Virus record (IMG/VR): IMGVR_UViG_3300047300_000390
Coordinates: 1-20,363 of that record
Strand: one strand, 5' to 3'
From: a virus
Length of the DNA stretch: 20,363 bases
This document shows positions 1 to 6,467 of this stretch, piece by piece. The stretch's first letter is position 1. Every line of letters starts with the position of its first letter. The translations under genes and the position numbers were made by a program. Below the pieces are notes generated by a model that was not told where the DNA came from, searched no databases, and was given only the letters and a program-made list of their open reading frames with translations.

Positions 1-2
1 AC

Positions 3-512
3 AATTTACAATCAATTCAGTCTTATCTAAATAACTTTAGAAATGGTGTTTTAAGTATTGAAAATAAGTTTATTCTTAAGACTCCTCCAAATGTAAACAT
101 TCTTGTAACTCAGCCACCTAATCATTATATAGATGGCCTACATTTTATGAATGGTGTTGTTGAGTCAGATAACCTAAGAAGATCTTTTACCTTTAATATC
201 AGGGTTACAACCCCAAACAAAGTCATCAAGATTAAAAAGGGTGACTGGCTTTCTGGATTTATTCCAATTCCAAGATTCTATGTAGAAAATTTTGAACTTG
301 TTCCAGCTAAAAAGCTTTTTTCTGAAGAGTTATTGTATAATGAAAGAATGAGTGCTGAAAACCTTCAGTGGGAAAGACAAAACCCAGAAAAAGAAGGTGG
401 GGATATTGGAAAAGTAAATGATTCAGGCAGAAGATATTTCAAGGGCATTCATGTAAACCATAAGCCATACAGAAATCATCAAAAGAGAATAAAGGATAAG
501 CCAAATGAGTGA
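3..512 (+). CDS. DUF6065-like protein, 5' end cut by the window
   Basis: The reading frame is open from base 3, so the gene begins upstream; the ATG at 147 is internal. About 169 residues are visible. The first half carries a pattern I associate with DUF6065 proteins of phages and bacteria: NILVTQPPN, then a GVVESD segment, then a basic stretch KKGDWLSGFIPIPR. The second half is charged and probably helical, ending in a Lys/Asn-rich tail. The function of that family is not known to me, and the assignment rests on remembered motif similarity only. The gene ends in an 8-base overlap (ATGAGTGA) with the next gene, so the two are probably translated together. It sits just before the nucleotide-metabolism cassette and the head genes. 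It could equally be an unrelated accessory protein. Confidence 0.5.
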   Translation, partial: NLQSIQSYLNNFRNGVLSIENKFILKTPPNVNILVTQPPNHYIDGLHFMNGVVESDNLRRSFTFNIRVTTPNKVIKIKKGDWLSGFIPIPRFYVENFELVPAKKLFSEELLYNERMSAENLQWERQNPEKEGGDIGKVNDSGRRYFKGIHVNHKPYRNHQKRIKDKPNE

Positions 513-771
513 TCAGAATAGACCAGCAAGACCTTGGGATCTTTTAAATAAAAGCATTGGTCGTGTAGAGGGTGAAATTGCTGAAAAGAGATTAGATATC
601 TGCAAGCAATGTCCAAAGTATATTTCTACTACTCACCAGTGTAAGGAGTGTGGGTGCATTATGAATCTAAAGGTTAAGCTTCCTAATGCCTCTTGTCCCC
701 TACACAAATGGGAGCAGGTACAGTCAAACCTTAAAGATGGCATTACCGATGATGGGCTGCCAAAGTCTTAA
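505..771 (+). CDS. Small four-cysteine zinc-ribbon-like phage protein
   Basis: An 88-residue protein with a compact cysteine cluster: C33-x2-C36-P, then C46-x2-C49-G-C51, and later C64-P-x2-KW. The two CxxC pairs with the following CP knuckle suggest one structural zinc site of the ribbon type. Residues 7-30 form a short N-terminal helix-like segment with a W11-D-L-L motif and several acidic and basic residues. Small proteins of this design recur next to structural or nucleotide genes in phages, but no role is known to me; DNA, RNA or protein binding are all possible. The ATG at 505 has an upstream AAAGGA (491-496) at good spacing and overlaps the preceding stop by 8 bases. A terminator hairpin lies about 30 bases after the stop, so this is the last gene of the upstream transcription unit. 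Confidence 0.75.
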   Translation: MSDQNRPARPWDLLNKSIGRVEGEIAEKRLDICKQCPKYISTTHQCKECGCIMNLKVKLPNASCPLHKWEQVQSNLKDGITDDGLPKS

Positions 772-801
772 TAGGTGAGACTACTATCTATATATAAAAG
801 T

Positions 802-832
802 GCTATACCTAAAGATAAGGTATAGCCTTTTT
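802..832 (+). terminator. Rho-independent terminator before the reductase cassette
   Basis: A perfect 9-bp stem, GCTATACCT (802-810) with AGGTATAGC (818-826), encloses a 7-base loop and is followed by C and five T residues. It closes the upstream unit. The left arm repeats, with one change, the TGCTATACTTAA of the promoter about 60 bases downstream. Confidence 0.8.
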
Positions 833-840
833 ATTTACGC

Positions 841-869
841 TTGTTTTTGATTGAGAATAGTGCTATACT
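841..869 (+). promoter_or_regulatory. Sigma-70-type promoter of the ribonucleotide reductase
   Basis: A TTGTTT -35-like hexamer (841-846), a 17-base spacer, and an extended -10 TGCTATACT (861-869). This is the only one of the promoter candidates in the window with both hexamers at ideal spacing. Predicted transcription start is about 876, leaving a leader of roughly 53 bases before the ATG at 929. Confidence 0.7.
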
Positions 870-876
870 TAAGGAC

Positions 877-897
877 TACTTCGGAAATTGCGAAGTA
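877..897 (+). promoter_or_regulatory. Stem-loop at the 5' end of the reductase leader
   Basis: TACTTCG (877-883) pairs with CGAAGTA (891-897) around a 7-base loop, starting about at the predicted transcript 5' end. There is no T tract, so it is not a terminator. A 5' hairpin of this kind could protect the mRNA from decay or affect initiation; the role is inference. Confidence 0.45.
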
Positions 898-928
898 CTC
901 ATCTAAAATTACTTTGAAAGGTATATAA

Positions 929-2962
929 ATGTCAGAAAGCGTTTTTTCGTTTCGTCTATCAGAGGACTTTATTCAAAAGTACTCAACAATAACAGCACCC
1001 TTTGGTTTCTCGGATGCTGGGTCTAATTCCCTTGGAGAGATTACCTTTATTCGTACTTACTCTCGTGTTAAGGAGGATGGAACAAAGGAACGCTGGTATG
1101 AAGTATGCCGTCGTGTAATTGAGGGTATGTATTCAGTACAGAAAAACCATGCCAAGGATAATCGTTTGCCATGGAATGATAATAAGGCTCAGAAGTCTGC
1201 ACAAGAAGCATTCCAGAGAATGTTTGAATTAAAATGGACACCACCAGGTCGTGGCCTTTGGGCATTTGGTACACCTATGACTATGGAGAAGCGTAACTCT
1301 GCTTCACTTCAAAACTGTGCAATGGTTTCAACAAGAGACCTTGATCGTAATGATCCAGGTGCATTATTTGCTTGGGTAATGGATGCATTAATGCTTGGTA
1401 TTGGTGTTGGTTTTGATACTCTTGGACAAGATAAGCAGATGCCTATATTTGCTCCATCAGAGCCAGAATTAATTTATGATATTCCAGATACTCGTGAGGG
1501 TTGGGTAGAATCAGTACGACTTTTGATTAACTCATTCCTTCGTCAGAATCAGCCAATTCAGGCATTTAACTATGACCTTATCCGTCCTCTAGGAGCACCA
1601 ATTAAGGGCTTTGGTGGCGTTGCTAGCGGTCCGCAGCCATTGATTGATCTACATACACGTATTCGCAATGTAATTGGCTCTAGAGTAGGAGAGACACTTG
1701 ATAGCCGTGCAATTGTAGATATTATTAATCTTATTGGAACATGTGTTGTTTCTGGAAACGTTCGTCGTTCAGCAACACTAGCTCTTGGAACTCCAGAAGA
1801 TGATGGATTTATTAATCTTAAGAATCCAGAAGTTTTTCCTGAGCGTAACTCATATGATCCAGAAAATCCAGGATGGGCATGGATGAGTAATAACTCAATC
1901 GCTGCTCAGGTTGGAACTAAGTATGAAGACTATGTAGATCTAATTGCAGATAACGGAGAGCCAGGATTTATTTGGCTTGATGTTGCTCGCAACTATGGTC
2001 GTCTTGCAGATGCTCCAGATTACAAGGATACTCGTATTATGGGATTCAATCCTTGTGCAGAACAGCCACTAGAGTCATACGAGCTTTGTACCCTTGTAGA
2101 AGTTCACCTAAACAGACATGAGTCAAAGGAAGACTTCCTTAAAACATTAAAGTTCGCATACCTTTATGGAAAGACTGTAACTCTTATGCCAACACATTGG
2201 CAGCAGACAAACGGTATCATGCAGAGAAACCGTCGTATCGGTACATCTTTGACAGGTATTGCTGCATTTGCTGACGAGCATGGTCTTCCAACAACTCGTG
2301 AGTGGATGGATCATGGATATGAAAAGATTCGTCACTATGACCACAAATACTCAGAGTGGCTCTGTGTTCGTGAATCAGTTCGTGTAACAACAGTTAAGCC
2401 ATCAGGTTCTGTATCACTGCTTTCTGGTGCAACTCCTGGAGTTCACTGGGGACCTGGTGGAGAGTTCTACCTTCGTGCAATTCGTTTTGGTAATCAGGAT
2501 CCTATGCTTCACCTTTTCAAAGCAGCGGGGTATAAAGTTGAAGCAGACTTAGTATCAGCAAATACATCAGTAGTCTACTTCCCTGTAGCATCAGGGCATA
2601 AACGTTCTGAAAAGCAGGTAAGCCTATTTGAGAAGATTGGTTTAGCAGCAACTGCTCAGAAGTACTGGTCAGATAACGGTGTATCTGTAACTCTATCATT
2701 TGACAAGGACACAGAAAAGCAGTTTGTTGCTCCAGCTCTTAATATGTATGAAGGACAGCTAAAGGCAGTCTCATTCCTTCCAATGGGAAATAAGACTTAC
2801 CCACAGCAACCTTATACAGAAATCACACGAGAAGAATACAATGCATATGTGGGCAAGATTGGCAAGATTGACTGGTCTGCTATTTATGATGGCATTGAAA
2901 ACCTTGAAGCAGAGGGTGAAGCTTATTGCTCAACCGATGCATGTGAGATTAAGTTCTACTAA
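929..2962 (+). CDS. nrdJ: Class II (adenosylcobalamin-dependent) ribonucleotide reductase, monomeric type
   Basis: Reduces ribonucleotides, in this monomeric class usually the triphosphates, to deoxyribonucleotides for phage DNA synthesis, using a radical made from coenzyme B12 and needing no oxygen or second subunit. It is a 677-residue cytosolic enzyme, somewhat shorter than the 739-residue Lactobacillus leichmannii enzyme. The catalytic set is intact: C130 in QNCAMVS as first redox cysteine, C376 and E378 in FNPCAE, C387 in ELCTL (11 residues after C376, the same spacing as C408/C419 of L. leichmannii), and a C-terminal C667-x4-C672 pair for re-reduction. The PSGSVSLLSG segment followed by PGVHWGPGG is the conserved phosphate-binding region. 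ATG 929 has GAAAGG upstream (916-921). The gene has its own promoter and flanking hairpins, and uses mostly CGT for arginine, like the capsid gene. Regulation by B12 is not visible: the leader is too short for a cobalamin riboswitch. Confidence 0.95.
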   Translation: MSESVFSFRLSEDFIQKYSTITAPFGFSDAGSNSLGEITFIRTYSRVKEDGTKERWYEVCRRVIEGMYSVQKNHAKDNRLPWNDNKAQKSAQEAFQRMFELKWTPPGRGLWAFGTPMTMEKRNSASLQNCAMVSTRDLDRNDPGALFAWVMDALMLGIGVGFDTLGQDKQMPIFAPSEPELIYDIPDTREGWVESVRLLINSFLRQNQPIQAFNYDLIRPLGAPIKGFGGVASGPQPLIDLHTRIRNVIGSRVGETLDSRAIVDIINLIGTCVVSGNVRRSATLALGTPEDDGFINLKNPEVFPERNSYDPENPGWAWMSNNSIAAQVGTKYEDYVDLIADNGEPGFIWLDVARNYGRLADAPDYKDTRIMGFNPCAEQPLESYELCTLVEVHLNRHESKEDFLKTLKFAYLYGKTVTLMPTHWQQTNGIMQRNRRIGTSLTGIAAFADEHGLPTTREWMDHGYEKIRHYDHKYSEWLCVRESVRVTTVKPSGSVSLLSGATPGVHWGPGGEFYLRAIRFGNQDPMLHLFKAAGYKVEADLVSANTSVVYFPVASGHKRSEKQVSLFEKIGLAATAQKYWSDNGVSVTLSFDKDTEKQFVAPALNMYEGQLKAVSFLPMGNKTYPQQPYTEITREEYNAYVGKIGKIDWSAIYDGIENLEAEGEAYCSTDACEIKFY

Positions 2963-2970
2963 AACACAGG

Positions 2971-3020
2971 ATGTACAATATCAGGCCCTACTGGACAAAA
3001 TCTGGTAGGGCTTGGTACAT
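2971..3020 (+). terminator. Two-part hairpin after the reductase, probable terminator
   Basis: The inner stem is GCCCTAC (2985-2991) with GTAGGGC (3005-3011). An outer stem, ATGTAC (2971-2976) with GTACAT (3015-3020), encloses it across an internal loop. The T tract is weak (TCTTTA follows), so efficiency is uncertain. It lies between the reductase and the next promoter and isolates the cassette from the portal block. Confidence 0.6.
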
Positions 3021-3034
3021 TCTTTATCTAGATA

Positions 3035-3043
3035 TGGTATACT
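3035..3043 (+). promoter_or_regulatory. Extended -10 promoter giving a near-leaderless mRNA
   Basis: TGGTATACT ends 7 bases before the ATG at 3051. No convincing -35 hexamer is present at 17 bases. The expected start of transcription falls at or next to the A of the ATG, and no Shine-Dalgarno sequence is present, which together indicate a leaderless transcript. Confidence 0.6.
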
Positions 3044-3050
3044 AATAACT

Positions 3051-3446
3051 ATGGATTCCTTAATTAACCCAGAAACTGGCGAACCAATCGTCAAGAATGT
3101 ACGTAGACAAGTTATTGAAAAGAAATATAACTGGGGACTATACGTGTACAAGAAGTCAAACGGTAAGTGGTTTACTGATGGAGAAGGTAATGTCCTTAAC
3201 ATTGAGTCAATGCGTAATGACATAACAAAAATAGCAGAATTAAAAGCAGCTGCAAAGCATTATGGAGATGAAGGCGACGGAGAAGCAGTATTTGTTCCTG
3301 GTCTAACACGAATCACTGATGAAGAGTACACAGAGCAAATGGATCGTATGAAGTCTGGACTTATCCCATCTATGAATGATCTTGGTGCATGGCATGCAGC
3401 CCAACAAACGCTAAACAAGGCGGGTAAGGATATGTTTGATGAGTAA
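3051..3446 (+). CDS. Unknown 131-residue protein encoded before the portal
   Basis: I do not recognise this family. The protein is soluble, mixed-charge and without membrane segments. Its N-terminal half holds a basic patch (VRRQVIEKKYNWG) and a YKKSNGKWFTDGEGN segment that looks like a beta-hairpin. A helix rich in Lys and Ala follows, then an acidic stretch, a short VFVPGLTRI strand and a C-terminal helical part ending DMFDE. The ATG at 3051 is preferred over an in-frame TTG at 3012, because the TTG lies inside the terminator hairpin and upstream of the -10 element. The gene overlaps the portal start by 8 bases (ATGAGTAA), so it is coupled to the portal. Position next to the portal suggests a head-assembly or packaging role, but nothing in the sequence proves it. 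Confidence 0.75.
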   Translation: MDSLINPETGEPIVKNVRRQVIEKKYNWGLYVYKKSNGKWFTDGEGNVLNIESMRNDITKIAELKAAAKHYGDEGDGEAVFVPGLTRITDEEYTEQMDRMKSGLIPSMNDLGAWHAAQQTLNKAGKDMFDE

Positions 3447-5073
3447 TAGCGACTACCTAGAGGCAAGACTCAGTACGGCAGAAAAACAAGAGAGTCAGTT
3501 TAAGAATAGTGACCCTTTTAATAAGTCTTGGGATGAACTAAAGGCTCTTGGCGGTATTGAAGAAAACTTTAAGCGTCGTGTTACAAGACAGGTAAATAAG
3601 GCAATGACTCAAGAAGGTTATCTTGCTACTAATGCAAACATTAATCTTCTTAGTCCACAATATCTTGATTCTGCAAATGCTGATCCAAAAGGACTTAAAG
3701 ACTCTGGTTCAAAAGCAATTAATCCTGGCTTAGTCTATCGCAATGGATATGGACTCTTTGATGTTATTACACCTCCATACAACCTATATGAATTAGCAAA
3801 CTTTTACGATACATCTTTTGCAAACCATGCTGCTATTGATGCAAAGGTAGAGAACGTTGTAGGTCTTGGATACCGTTTTGATGTAACAGATAGAACAATG
3901 CTAAGTCTTGAAACTAATACAGATAAGGCAGCAACAGATCGTGCTCGTAAAAGAATTGAAAAAGCAAAGCTTGAACTACGTGACTGGCTAGAATCATTAA
4001 ATGATGATGATAGCTTTACACGTACAATGGAAAAAATTTATACAGACTTACAGGCAACTGGAAATGGATACATGGAAGTTGGTAGAACTGTTGCTGGTGA
4101 GATTGGGTATGTTGGACATATTCCGTCTACTACAGTTCGTGTTCGTCGTATTCGTGATGGATTTGTTCAAATCATTGGTCCAAAGGTTGTTTACTTCCGT
4201 AATTTTGGTGCTACAAACCAGAACCCTTTAACAGCAGATGCTCGTCCAAATGAGATTATTCATTTTAAGGATTACTCACCACTAAATACTTATTATGGTG
4301 TGCCCGATATCGTTGCGGCATTGCCATCTTTAATTGGTGACCAGCTTGCTTCACAATACAACATTGACTACTTTGAAAATAAAGCGGTACCAAGATATGT
4401 GATCACTCTAAAGGGTGCAAAGCTATCTGCAGATGCAGAAGACAAGATGTTTAGATTCTTGCAGACTGGTCTTAAGTCTCAGTCCCATAGAACCCTCTAC
4501 ATCCCACTTCCTGGAGATAATGATCATTCTAAGGTTGAGTTTGACATGAAGCCAATTGAGAATGGAATTCAAGATGGTTCATTTAAAGAATATCGCAAGC
4601 AAAATCGTGATGATATTTTAATTGCACATCAGGTCCCAATCTCAAAGCTTGGAGGAGCAGACTCTGGAGCAATCGCAGCAGCTCTTTCACAAGACCGTAC
4701 ATTTAAAGAGCAGGTTTCTCGTCCAGAGCAACAACATCTTGAAAAGGTTATTGGAAAACTTATTAAAGAAAAAACAGATATTCTGCAGTTTAAGTTCAAT
4801 GAGCTTACGCTAACAGATGAAATTGCTCAATCACAGATTCTTGAGCGTTATGTTAAGAATCAGATTATGCTTCCTAACGAAGCTCGTGAGATCCTTGATC
4901 TGCCACAAGCAGAGCACGGAGATGAGCCTCTTGAGCTAAGTCCAAGGCAGGCAGCAGATGCCAGGGCAAACGGAAATCGTTCTCGTGATGGAGAAAGACT
5001 TAATAATCAGTCAGACGGTTCTGCAACCGTATCTGGAAGAAATCCCAAGGGCGAAGGCAGAGCGTCTCAATAA
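3439..5073 (+). CDS. Phage portal protein
   Basis: Forms the dodecameric ring at one capsid vertex through which DNA enters and leaves, and to which terminase and then the head-tail adaptor bind. The 544-residue length is normal. Supporting features: a variable N-terminal region to about residue 90, then the TPPYNLYELANFYDTS segment and KVENVVGLGYRF typical of PBSX/HK97-type portals, a helical clip region, EIIHFKDYSP followed by YYGVPDIVAALPSLIGDQLA (the hallmark of the family), the NKAVPRYVI strand, and a C-terminal stem ending in MLPNEAREILDLP. The tail is Asn/Gly/Arg-rich and probably disordered. ATG 3439 is chosen over TTG 3436 because TAAGGA (3425-3430) is at the right distance. It starts within the end of the preceding gene and is followed by the protease, in the standard order. 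Confidence 0.93.
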   Translation: MSNSDYLEARLSTAEKQESQFKNSDPFNKSWDELKALGGIEENFKRRVTRQVNKAMTQEGYLATNANINLLSPQYLDSANADPKGLKDSGSKAINPGLVYRNGYGLFDVITPPYNLYELANFYDTSFANHAAIDAKVENVVGLGYRFDVTDRTMLSLETNTDKAATDRARKRIEKAKLELRDWLESLNDDDSFTRTMEKIYTDLQATGNGYMEVGRTVAGEIGYVGHIPSTTVRVRRIRDGFVQIIGPKVVYFRNFGATNQNPLTADARPNEIIHFKDYSPLNTYYGVPDIVAALPSLIGDQLASQYNIDYFENKAVPRYVITLKGAKLSADAEDKMFRFLQTGLKSQSHRTLYIPLPGDNDHSKVEFDMKPIENGIQDGSFKEYRKQNRDDILIAHQVPISKLGGADSGAIAAALSQDRTFKEQVSRPEQQHLEKVIGKLIKEKTDILQFKFNELTLTDEIAQSQILERYVKNQIMLPNEAREILDLPQAEHGDEPLELSPRQAADARANGNRSRDGERLNNQSDGSATVSGRNPKGEGRASQ

Positions 5074-5095
5074 TTAAGAAACGTTATAAAAGGTT

Positions 5096-5104
5096 TGGTA
5101 TAAT
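5096..5104 (+). promoter_or_regulatory. Extended -10 promoter ahead of the protease gene
   Basis: TGGTATAAT, a perfect extended -10, ends 9 bases before the ATG at 5114. The start of transcription would be about 5110-5112, leaving 2 to 4 bases of leader. The gene has no Shine-Dalgarno sequence, so leaderless translation is likely. No clear -35 hexamer is visible. Confidence 0.65.
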
Positions 5105-5113
5105 AGATACGAT

Positions 5114-6427
5114 ATGAACATAAATAAGGCTTTTTGGACCACTGATGGCGACAATGTTCGCCTCTCAATGCCTTTCGGCAAAGTAGACACAGAGAAGAGA
5201 ATTGTCTCTGGGTTTGCTTCACTTGATAATGTTGATAAGCAATATGACATTGTTACAACAGAAGCGTCTATGAATGCTTTTGCAAAGTTCCGTGGGAACA
5301 TTAGAGAAATGCATCAACCATCAGCAGTTGGTAAGATGCTTAACTTTAAAGAAGAAAAGTATTTTGATCCAGCAACAAAGAAGTTCTATAAGGGTGTTTA
5401 CGTATCTACATATATTTCCAAGGGTGCACAGGATGCATGGGAAAAAGTTTTAGATGGAACATACACTGGTTTTTCTATCGGCGGTAGAATGAATAAGTGG
5501 GATGACGCATATAATGAAGAACTTGATAAGACAATCCGCATCATTAAAGACTATGATCTGGTAGAATTGTCTTTAGTAGATTCTCCAGCAAATCAGTTTG
5601 CTAGCATCATGTCAGTTGAAAAAGTTGATGGTGTTGATGTAATTAAGGGAGAGTTTACAGATGTTGTTGTAGAGAATGTTTTCTATGACGAAGAGACAGG
5701 CATCGTTCTAACCTCTGATGAAGAAACATATGTTAGCCCAGTAAGTGGCAACGAAATGAAGAACATTGGTTTTGTAGAAAAGAATGACTCAGATAAAGCA
5801 AATATGATAAAGTTCTTAGTTGATAGTGCTAAAGGCATTAATACATCTAAGATTACAAAGGAGGTAAACCCTATGTCAGAAGATACAACAGCAGTAGTTG
5901 AAGCACCAGTTGCAGAAGCAGAAGCAGTATCTGTAGAGGTCACTCCAGAGGCACAACCAACAGAAGCACCTGAAGCAGTAGTTGAAGCAGAAGCACCAGT
6001 TGCTGAAGCTGAAAAGTCTGATGCAGTTGCAGAAGATAGTGCTACATCTTCACCAGAAGATGCGATTCAGGCTCCAGAAGCACCAGCAGCAGAAGAAGCT
6101 GCAAAGGCTGATGAAGTAATTGCAAGTGCAATTGCAGAAATCAAGGAGTCTGTTACTAATGCCTTTGGCGATCTAACAGCAACAATTAAGTCACTTAGTG
6201 ATGAAGTTGCTAATATGAAGAAGTCTCTTGATGCCACAACAACTGATGTAAATCAGATCAAGGGTACTTTTAATGAAATTGGAAAGCGAGTTGATTCCGT
6301 AGAAAAGGACACAGCTTTCCGCAAGTCTGGCGATCTAGGCGAGATCGTGCAGGAATTGGACTCAACCCCAGTTCAAAAATCCCTATGGGGCGGACGTTTC
6401 CTCAAATTCTCCGACCTATACAACTAA
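5114..6427 (+). CDS. XkdF-like prohead maturation protease fused to a scaffold-like domain
   Basis: Cleaves capsid and scaffold proteins inside the procapsid so that the shell can mature. The N-terminal 190 or so residues match the XkdF/S78-type phage serine protease: GFASLDNVDKQYDIV near residue 35, catalytic H67 in NIREMH, nucleophile S121 in GFSIGG, and DLVELSLVDSPAN. Residues 191-253 link to a second half that looks like a scaffold: an Ala/Glu/Pro-rich acidic low-complexity stretch (about 258-335), a coiled-coil-like helix (about 340-400) and a conserved-looking C-terminus with KSLWGGRFL. At 437 residues it is longer than a protease alone. Start at ATG 5114 fits the promoter spacing. An internal in-frame ATG (codon 254) has a near-perfect ribosome binding site, so a separate scaffold is probably made too. 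The capsid gene follows after 27 bases. Confidence 0.88.
   Translation: MNINKAFWTTDGDNVRLSMPFGKVDTEKRIVSGFASLDNVDKQYDIVTTEASMNAFAKFRGNIREMHQPSAVGKMLNFKEEKYFDPATKKFYKGVYVSTYISKGAQDAWEKVLDGTYTGFSIGGRMNKWDDAYNEELDKTIRIIKDYDLVELSLVDSPANQFASIMSVEKVDGVDVIKGEFTDVVVENVFYDEETGIVLTSDEETYVSPVSGNEMKNIGFVEKNDSDKANMIKFLVDSAKGINTSKITKEVNPMSEDTTAVVEAPVAEAEAVSVEVTPEAQPTEAPEAVVEAEAPVAEAEKSDAVAEDSATSSPEDAIQAPEAPAAEEAAKADEVIASAIAEIKESVTNAFGDLTATIKSLSDEVANMKKSLDATTTDVNQIKGTFNEIGKRVDSVEKDTAFRKSGDLGEIVQELDSTPVQKSLWGGRFLKFSDLYN
5873..6427 (+). CDS. Putative nested scaffolding protein, in-frame internal start within the protease gene
   Basis: Codon 254 of the protease gene is an ATG preceded by AAAGGAGGT (5857-5865) with a 7-base spacer, the strongest ribosome binding site of that gene, whose own start has none. 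Translation from here gives 184 residues: an acidic Ala/Glu/Pro-rich N-terminus, a long helix likely to form a coiled coil, and a C-terminal KSLWGGRFL segment, all typical of phage scaffolds. The initiation region matches that of the capsid gene at 24 of 27 bases, with the same spacing and the same MSED start, so both proteins may be made from similar signals. Lambda Nu3 inside gene C is the known precedent. The start is inferred from sequence, not shown. Confidence 0.65.
   Translation: MSEDTTAVVEAPVAEAEAVSVEVTPEAQPTEAPEAVVEAEAPVAEAEKSDAVAEDSATSSPEDAIQAPEAPAAEEAAKADEVIASAIAEIKESVTNAFGDLTATIKSLSDEVANMKKSLDATTTDVNQIKGTFNEIGKRVDSVEKDTAFRKSGDLGEIVQELDSTPVQKSLWGGRFLKFSDLYN
5888..6110 (+). repeat. 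Ala/Glu/Pro low-complexity repeat region in the scaffold part
   Basis: GCAGAAGCA-type units recur, and a longer imperfect copy beginning GCAGTAGTTGAAGCA occurs at 5891 and, with a GAAGCA insertion, at 5975. The encoded segment is strongly acidic and disordered, with VVEAPVAEAEAV echoed as VVEAEAPVAEAEK. Length variation between related phages is likely here. Confidence 0.7.
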
Positions 6428-6440
6428 CATAAAAATCACT

Positions 6441-6467
6441 AGGAGGTGAACAATATGTCAGAAGATA
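6441..6467 (+). repeat. Capsid translation start region, copy of the one at 5859-5885
   Basis: AGGAGGT, a 7-base spacer and ATGTCAGAAGATA match the internal scaffold start at 24 of 27 positions. The Shine-Dalgarno is nearly ideal and decides the capsid start at ATG 6455 rather than the in-frame GTG at 6446, which lies inside the Shine-Dalgarno itself. Confidence 0.8.

Noticed and set aside
781-800. NrdR-box-like ACTATCTATATATA upstream of nrdJ
   Set aside because: It is only loosely similar, has no second box at the usual spacing, and does not overlap the promoter.
772-928. Cobalamin riboswitch in front of nrdJ
   Set aside because: The leader is only about 53 bases and lacks the B12-box; cobalamin riboswitches need far more sequence.
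3012-3050. Upstream TTG start for the gene at 3051
   Set aside because: The TTG is inside the hairpin and upstream of the -10 element, so it would not be in the predicted transcript.
5015-5030. 6-bp hairpin ACGGTT/AACCGT near the portal 3' end
   Set aside because: It is inside the coding sequence, short, and has no T tract; likely chance.
6446-6454. GTG start of the capsid gene
   Set aside because: It lies within the Shine-Dalgarno sequence that serves ATG 6455.
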